In this document: positions 56,919 through 64,000 of the stretch, piece after piece
Numbering within the stretch: position 1 is the stretch's first letter
How the letters are laid out: every line of letters starts with the position of its first letter
NCBI GenBank assembly: GCA_013368325.1
Contig: JAACJK010000110.1
Location: 310,001-374,000, forward strand
Reading direction: 5' to 3'
DNA: 64,000 nucleotides
From: Ephemerocybe angulata
Lineage: Eukaryota > Basidiomycota > Agaricomycetes > Agaricales > Psathyrellaceae
Notes under the pieces: generated by a model
Database searches by the model: none
Told to the model about the DNA's origin: nothing
What the model saw: only the letters and a program-made list of their open reading frames with translations
Translations under genes and position numbers: made by a program

Positions 56919-57587
56919 CGTGGCGGGCGTCGGCGAGCGAGAGGGAGGGCAGCGACGGCGGAGGTGGAGAGCGCTGCAACGACGACGTCGAGGAACAAAG
57001 TCACGAAACGAGGCACAAGCCAAACAACACCACCTTGGTGCGGTGCGGCGTTGGCAACTCGGAACCAAATGGGTTTCTGTGATCTCACCACTGCACTTTG
57101 CGAACTCGAACTCAACCAAGGCATTACCATCGGTTTCATTATTCCATGAACGTTAACAACAACTGACGTGCATACATCCGTATGAGAGGGATTCAGAAAT
57201 ATAACATCGTATATAACTAATGGGGGGTGCGGGGGGCGGATGGGGTATGGTGGTGGCATGCAGTCGGGGGCACAAGCAACACGGAGAACATAATAGTGGA
57301 GGACCAAAGGGGAGTACGTATGTGTAAGCCAAGGTATAGACAGAGTTCGAGAAATATGGAAGAATATTCTTAAAATGGGCGTGCACTAGCTAATAAGTGG
57401 GTTAAAGAAAGTCGGGAAGGAAGACGTGACAACGCTAGAGCGTATCTTGCAGGCAAACAGGCAATAGGGCGTATAGGGTAGAATAGGCGGGAAACCATTG
57501 TCCATGAAAGATAGAGGAGAGAAAGAGAGTCTGACCAGAAGGAAAGATGATGAAAGATGCGATCGTATATAGACTATTTTAACGGCC
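56919..57587. other. Intergenic region between two minus-strand genes
   Basis: 3' flank of the chitin synthase gene and promoter of the Whi2-like gene. No gene seen. Confidence 0.5.
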
Positions 57588-60500
57588 TCACGAAGCATAT
57601 CCGCTAGGATGATGCGAAGGAGGTGCCGCACCTGGAGGCAAGGAGAACACGGTTGAGTTGCGCGAGTATCGGTTAGTGGCAGGGCTCGCCTGTGATGTCG
57701 GTCGACGACCAACCGGTCTCGATACTCGTCGAACGCCGTCGGGTCCAGGAACAGGTCCGCTATCGGAAAGCTGGACACCTGATCCTAACCTCGACCGGCG
57801 GAGCTCCTCTTCGTTTCCAGTATACTGGTATTCTTCGTTACTCGCCGGCGAGGTTGTCATCGAGCGGAAAGGATTATTCGAGTCCATGGATGGGCTAGGA
57901 GCGCGCTGCCTCTGCTGGCTGCCATATGTGCGAGGGATGTCGTTATAGGGAGAAGGAGAGAGGAGGTGGCGGCTACCACCAGCTCCAGTTGACGTCGAAT
58001 GGGATTCGAAGCTTTCGCTGTAGTGGTCAGGAGTACTGGGGCTGGGGATGAGCCGTTGCGCGGATCCAGATCCAGTGTCGGACGCATATGCGTCTTCACT
58101 AGAACGAGACACACCGACGGAGGGAGTGGAGGTAATGGGCTGGCGGTTGACAGACAGAGGCGCCGGGAGCATGAGGAGGGCATTGCTATCATGGCGCGAG
58201 CGAGCGGGGCCGTTTGTGTAGCTGCTCGAGTCCATGGTGCTCGAGTCGAAAGTAGGCGGCATCATCTCCGAGTTAGAAACGAGTGAATATCGGTGTGCGC
58301 TGTGATAAAGGTCAGCACGTTCGTCAATCAGAAATAGTACCGAAACGAATACAACATACCTCTTGTCGTTCATGTAAGCCGAGTCCCTGGACTGCATCCC
58401 CTTCCTCCACAACCTCTCCCTCTCGAACTCAGCCCACTTCTTCATCACGATATGAGTCGAATCGAACTCTCCATTCTTGTCGCCGTGGTCATCTCCAGTA
58501 TCACCTGCAACCTTTCTGGTCTGACCCCATGAGAAGTCATCGAAGTGCCAGAAGGAGTACGCCGGCAAGACACCATTCCAGATGGGAAGCGAGATGAAGT
58601 ACACGAACATCCATCCAACGTAAGCGATCTTGCGCGAGGTCACGACGATCAGAAGACCCGGCAAACCAAGCACGATACCCAGCAGGATAAGCGGGATGGT
58701 GTTTTGGCTTGCGCCACCAGGGTGTGCGGCTTTGATGATCGAGTCGATGATGAGGTAGAGAGTGAACGAGATGGCAGCTGGAAGAACGAGGGTACCGGCC
58801 AACTCCATTCCGACGACGAACTGCATGGAGAAACAGAAAGTGCCACAGAGATCGCGAACGAGGACAAGCTCAAACAAGTTGTGCACAGTAGAGTTGATCC
58901 AGCGACGACGTTGAGAGAGAAGAACGCGGAAGGTATCGGGGACGATGGTCTTGCAGACTGCCTGGGGACAGAACATGTTCTTGCGCTTGGGGAAGGTCTT
59001 CAACATGAGCGTGGTGAGATAACGATCCTCTCCGAGAAGTAGCAGGTTCTTCTTGTGCAAGGTGTCGACGACGTTCTCTGAGTAGTGCTCGACGATATCC
59101 GGGTTGGCGAGGATGGGGACCCAGTATCCCTTGTCGCCCTTGGGCGCCTTGATGCGGTACATACTGAAACAACCTGGCAAGCAAGTAACACCACCGAACA
59201 TGGATTCGAAGGCCTTGGTCATGTGGTGAGAGATGTAGTACTCGAACACTATGAAAGGTTTCAGCTAGGAGAAAGCCCAGTCCTAAATGGAAACCTACCT
59301 TGCATCATGGTCACGAACGTCTCTGCCTTGTTCGCAATCTTCGTTTCACCACAAAGACCCATAATCTCCTCGTCGCACACCATGCAGCTGATCATCCTCG
59401 TCAAGGAATCGGGGAACACCTTCGTATCGGCATCCACACACAGCACCAACTCATAGCGATCCGGACTAACACCCGTCACCCTCCAAATCGAGTTGAAGAA
59501 CTCATACTCAAAAGTGGTCATACGCTCGTCGAACATGACCTTCTGCAAGAACGCCATGAGGACAATCTGACTGTCACGCTTTCCACGATTGCCGGGCTTC
59601 GCATCGGTGGCCTCCAGTGGGTTTCCGACCTTGGCAACAAGAACAACGGGGACACGTTGCTGCTTGCTGCCTTCGACTGTGTTGGGGTCGTAGTCATAGA
59701 ATCCAGCATACACCTTCGCCATATTGTGACGCTTGTGTCCATCCGCAATGGCGACATATGAATGGGCCTCGACCTCTTCCGGAGGGATGACAAAGTCCTT
59801 CATCATGCTAAGAACGATCTCGGGTGTCATCATGTCGTTGCCATCTCCCTTGACCATACCATCGGCGATGACGAGAATCATCTTGTGACTGTTAGGATAA
59901 TCCGTCGTGGCGACAGAATCCAGCGTTGTGCGAAGACCTTCAATAGACTCGGAGTAGGCGGTGACCAGGCAGATCGTATGGGCCAACGGGAAGTTGAACG
60001 GCTCATAATCGGGGGGAGGTTGAGGAACCACGTTGTACAAGGGGAAGGGGCAGGTCGTGTCGGCGAAGGCGTTGCGAGTTCCAAGTCCTTCGACCAAGGA
60101 CACCGTGCTTCTCGAGTTCCGGCTGGGGGTGTCGGGAGGTGTCCCCTTGCCACCTTTGGAGGAAGGCGCGTAGACGGTAGATCTCCGGGAGTCCAATTTG
60201 CCATAGGCCGTCATAGGACGTCCACCAATGGCTTTGAGACCATCTGAGGGAGTGAAGCGAGAGGTGTTGGGAAGGAGAGTCTTGCGGTTGTTCTTGAAGC
60301 CAGAACCCTTCTCAGCGTCCGGACGCCACTGGGCAGGGGCGACGTGAATACCGTCCGTCCATTGCTCGATGGCAGCCGAACGCGCCATCCGCTCTTGATA
60401 CGTCTCTCGAGGGAAGTTGCCGAGTTTCCAGGAGAAGAACCATTGGAACATGACCGCCATGCCGAACTTGATGGCCACAACGCCGATGATGAAGACGAGG

Positions 60501-62203
60501 GACAGATAGAGAACGACGTCTGAGGCGACGCAACCGATGGTGTTGGTATCGATGAACCCAATAGTGGCAAGGTCTTGCAAGCAGCGGCCGACGTGCTTCT
60601 GCTTTGTGCGGAGGAAGTACATGGTGAGATCCTTTCCGTTGAACGTTCCATCGGCTCTCTTCATCTTGTCGAAGATATCGGGGTAGTTGACTTGAGCTCG
60701 ACTCAGCCATTGCAGGAGATTAAGATCGAGGACAGCTCTGAAAGCGCAACCATTAATTGACGTATACTTCAAAGGGATATCGCAACTTACGACTCCATGA
60801 CGGCCAAGTTCCGCTGAGGGTTCTTCACGTCATCCCAAGTATAGTACACTTGGCCCATGAGAGGAAGGCTAGTTTTCAGCCTGTCCCTAGTACCCGAACC
60901 CTTGTGGCAGTTGGTAGACACTTCATAGCCCGTGATGTTGGCTCCACCGCTTCCATACTGGCTGTGAACGTTGCAGGGGAAGTACCAGTCGAGGTTATAG
61001 CCGTTGCCTGTAATGCTCGAAGACGCCGCCCGTGTCACCAAGGAGTAGCAGTTCTGGTTAGTCTTCTGGAAAAGGAATGACGCATCGTTGCCCGCCAAGT
61101 TCCAGCCGCCAACGTACAGCGGATTGGTCGAACCGTTGAACGTCGTTCCAGCCCGTGGATGCTTGAAGGAGGAGATGTCGTAGTTGTAGCCGTTGATGAC
61201 GACGGAACCATTCTGAATGAAGTCCGGGCCAATTGCGCCACCATGATAGCGATCCGCTGCTTTGCCGCAGACAGCCTGAGTGAAGCCGAAGGTAAGGAAA
61301 CCCACAGCGGCCATGAGAGTGAGGATGCAGGTAACCAGGCCCATCTTCTCCCGCCATGCTCGCTGTTGTTCTGGATTCCGAATACCTGTTGTTGACGGAA
61401 GCGAAAAAGGAGATGAGGCGGGCTGAACGGGCCATCTAACAGCTAGACCGACGTACCACATGATTTAAGCACGAAACCAGGCATCCAGAACGTCACAATC
61501 ACACAGAAAGTCATCCATGGGCCGCCAGGACCAGGACCCTTCCAACAACCACGGCTTTTCTTTGCGGCCTCTGGGGGGCGACTAGGTGCTGCTGCTGCCG
61601 CAGCGGCGGCAGCAGCAGACTTTTTGCGACGAAGTGTTTGCGCTCTGCGAAAGATGTTCAGGCCAGACTCGTGGACATCCCCTTCTTCTCTGGCTAGCAG
61701 TGATCGACCACGGCGAAGGCTATCGCGTTGTTGCTGTTGCTGCTGAGGATGAGGATAGTTTCCCGTAGCTATGTTGAAGTATCAATTAGAAAAGACATGA
61801 TGATCCATCGACAGCAAGGCTACGCACTGGACGGCATGACACCAATACGATTACCAGACTCTTCCTCCAACTGGGCAACATGATTTCGATAATGGAATTG
61901 TCGGTGGTGAGGGTCGATTTTCTCCCTGTCTGGCCGCACGAGACTCTTCTTACGGTTCACCCTGTCGTCGCCGCCTTCGACATCGTGATGATAGGCAGAG
62001 GCCATCGGTCGCGCCCGCGGAACGTTGGGACTTAGAGTCCCTTGCCTGTCTCCATACTCCGTGTTCTGGAACGAAACGTTCGCATGCGGCGGTTGTGGCG
62101 GCCGACCTTGCTGGTACTGCTGTTGGTCGTCGTAGGGCCCGGGAATTGGACCAGCCGACTGCCGCCCTGGTCGAGCTGAGCGAGGAGGTCGCTGATCACT
62201 CAT
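57588..62203 (-). CDS. Class IV chitin synthase (Chs3-like)
   Basis: A minus-strand gene of six or more exons starting at ATG 62203 ([20 protein letters not shown]). An N-terminal disordered region with Gln and Ala runs is followed by transmembrane segments ([39 protein letters not shown]) and a long lumenal or extracytoplasmic loop. A helix lies near [20 protein letters not shown]. The GT2 catalytic domain has [30 protein letters not shown] (DxD metal site), [15 protein letters not shown] (catalytic Asp) and [12 protein letters not shown] (processivity motif). Several C-terminal helices and a Ser-rich cytosolic tail end at 57588. It makes cell-wall chitin from UDP-GlcNAc at the plasma membrane; class IV enzymes usually make most wall chitin. 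All key residues are present. Confidence 0.92.
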
Positions 62204-63015
62204 GGTTGAGTTCAAGAGCGGTCGTAAGGCTGACGATTCGCTTATTCTTGACGGGACGAAATGACGAAAACGTTGTGGGCGAGCAGGCCAGGAAGTGAAA
62301 GGGGTGTCGACTGACGCCTAAGGGCGTTCGAGATGAATTTAAGGGGTCGTCAATGTGGCAGCAGCGAGTAGAGGAGCGGAGAGGGTGGAGCTCGCTGCGG
62401 ACGACGGCGTCGAGGAGGACAATGCCTGGTTGTCGCAAGGCGGTGAGAGGAACGGTGGAGAGCCAAGCAGGTCAACTTGTTTGACGACAGGCCGCCGAAA
62501 ATGGCAATTCCGTCCAAATCACCCCGCTTTTGTCCCGAATAGAGCCGCGTCTGGGCCCAAACCACCGTGTTTGGTCCTTTTCCGCGTCGGCAAGATCCTC
62601 GTCATGCTCCGGCTTTTGCACGTTTTCAACATCGTCCCTGTATCCTGCGGCCTGCCACCACCGTGCTCGATGTCACAGGCGATAGAAGTGCAGGGAGATC
62701 GCCCGATGTGCGATCCTGAATATCCTTCACCACCGGTTCCAAAATCCAGGAATCAATGAAGTCACCAGTGACCAGCCTCATCAACGCACCCAATTTCTTC
62801 GGGCATTTCCAGTGTACTGTATGCTTGCGCATCGTCATCTCTCCACCATCGGTCATGCGGCTCTGTGGGTTCCTCCATAGTCGTGTCCTCCTCGTTCCAG
62901 TTGAAATGTTGCGCTCTACCCCTAACATTCTTAACCTCAAAAAGCCAAATCACAGCAGGCTTCAGGCGGGCTTCAAGGAAAACAGGAGCACAACAAACCC
63001 GGCTATATTTATCCC
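62204..63015. other. Intergenic region upstream of the chitin synthase gene
   Basis: Likely promoter of the chitin synthase gene. A minus-strand stretch near 62640-62770 (DFIDSWILEPVVKDIQDRTS) looks protein-like but has no supported gene structure. A TATA-like ctatatttat lies at 63003-63012 on the plus strand. Confidence 0.4.
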
Positions 63016-63162
63016 GCCGCTCTCTCATTTTGTGTCTACAACGAGCTACAACGCCGCCGTCAAAGTCTTGGCTGACGCGTTTCAGTTCGGTGCTTCTTCA
63101 TCGTCGCCTTCTTGCCCCTTTCGATAGCTTTCGATCCCCGAGAAGCTGATCTCTACAGTGCC

Positions 63163-63530
63163 ATGATTCATATATTACAAGCTCAAAGGTACTCCGATTG
63201 CTTGAAGAGGGTGCTCCAGGTACTGGGGAGCGAGAGGGAGCGTGTTCGCCTGGGGCGCACGCTTCAGTGGCACAAATCCTTGTGGTTAAGCACGCGGAAT
63301 TGCCCTGACTGACGCCTTGATCGTTTTCGGACAGACAGGCTGCTTTTGAGCGCCCGCCATCTCCGGACCTTCAATTCCCTCGCAGCAAGGGGACGACGGC
63401 CTGGGAGGGCCAGGTCCAGTTTTCCGAGGTATTCATGGACGACAATGATGAGAGTAACATTGGCCTAAAAATTGGCGCCCGTCCGAGTAATACACAGATC
63501 CCAGCATCCGTTGATCCTGCCGTCCTTTGA
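63163..63530 (+). CDS. Possible small or 5'-truncated gene, unknown function
   Basis: Exons 63163-63219 and 63339-63530 join in frame through a GTACTG...ACAG intron to give 82 residues: MIHILQAQRYSDCLKRVLQ, then AAFERPPSPDLQFPRSKG, WEGQVQFSEVFMDDNDESN and IGLKIGARPSNTQ. The coding pattern seems to extend upstream through another intron (63093-63131) into SYNAAVKVLADAFQ and FDPREADLYSA. No ATG lies in that upstream frame after the TATA-like box at 63003. Either the true start is at 63163 or the gene has lost its 5' end. No family recognised. Confidence 0.4.
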
Positions 63531-64000
63531 TTTCGTACTGGTCATCACAGGATTGTACAGTCATATCGGGTTATGTAGCACCGAGGGACGTTTCATAGAT
63601 GAGCCCGACACGAGTCCGCAGCAAAGCGAACTACATCGCGTCTACCTGCCGAATTATTTCTCATAAAAACCATGTCGCCTCCACGTTCCCTGATAGCTAT
63701 CAGGCAAATACTGACGCTTCTACAAGCGTCCTGCTTTCCACCTTGTTTCCACCCCTCCATCCCCAATTCAAGGGCTTGGCGAAAGCCCGCAGCGCTTATT
63801 TGGAGTACACGAGTACTAGTATAGTGCACACTTTGTAAGAAGCTTGATGCACGGCGGGTCCCTTGCGCCGTTATCGCTCTATTCCCGTAAGACAGTCATC
63901 CAACTATTGTATATTTTCAGAGCGTAAGTGAATGACAGTGTCCAGGATAGTGTATGATACATGCGCAGTTAACACAGCGGGCAGGGTAGCCGAAGCGCTG
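63531..64000. other. Right-edge intergenic sequence
   Basis: No coding pattern recognised up to the window edge. Confidence 0.4.

Noticed and set aside
62626..62940. Minus-strand open frame with a protein-like segment (DFIDSWILEPVVKDIQ)
   Set aside because: No supported start or exon structure; it overlaps the probable promoter of the chitin synthase gene.

Overview
This window is nuclear DNA of a filamentous basidiomycete, most likely an agaricomycete. The evidence is genes split by many 45-120 bp GT-AG introns, fungal-only families (class IV chitin synthase, DUF6533-like membrane proteins, mushroom-type F-box proteins), and fungal Ty3/gypsy and hAT transposons. No ribosomal RNA, convincing tRNA gene, CRISPR array or bacterial operon is seen. 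Coordinates of multi-exon genes span first to last coding base; exon limits were read by eye from splice signals and frame continuity.

Layout. 1-473: 5' part of a C2H2 zinc-finger gene (minus, runs off the left edge). 1882-6623: large Rab-GAP (TBC) protein. 7105-8821: DUF6533-like membrane protein (minus). 9.2-10.7 kb: decayed Ty3/gypsy element, followed by gene-poor DNA to 14.5 kb. 14593-15930: F-box protein. 18508-20395: RS-rich nuclear protein. 20.3-22.3 kb: a 360-380 bp direct duplication flanking an APH-type kinase gene. 22225-22929: unknown protein (minus). 23800-26590: F-box protein (minus), sharing a 198 bp divergent promoter with an importin-9/Kap114 gene (26789-30962). 31.5-35.3 kb: two more DUF6533-like genes, the first internally deleted. 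35428-37979: a type I membrane protein and a Sec14-like lipid-transfer protein (both minus). 39511-46496: an ER alpha-1,2-mannosidase (GH47) gene split by a complete 4166 bp hAT transposon. 47459-50134: unknown low-complexity protein (minus). 51315-54156: a protease-like gene and its truncated tandem copy. 55632-56918: Whi2/BTB-like protein (minus). 57588-62203: class IV chitin synthase (minus). About 63.0-63.5 kb: a possible small gene.

The housekeeping genes serve membrane traffic (TBC, Sec14), nuclear import (importin-9), ER glycoprotein trimming (GH47) and cell-wall synthesis (chitin synthase). The most notable features come from genome plasticity. A seemingly recent hAT insertion with perfect 8 bp target duplication and 16 bp inverted repeats kills the mannosidase reading frame. 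There are three copies of a membrane-protein gene that keep a 6-nt micro-exon, one with an in-frame internal deletion. A putative PA-clan protease carries a coiled-coil insert between its His and Asp, next to a copy that has lost the whole catalytic part. An APH kinase sits between duplicated gene ends.
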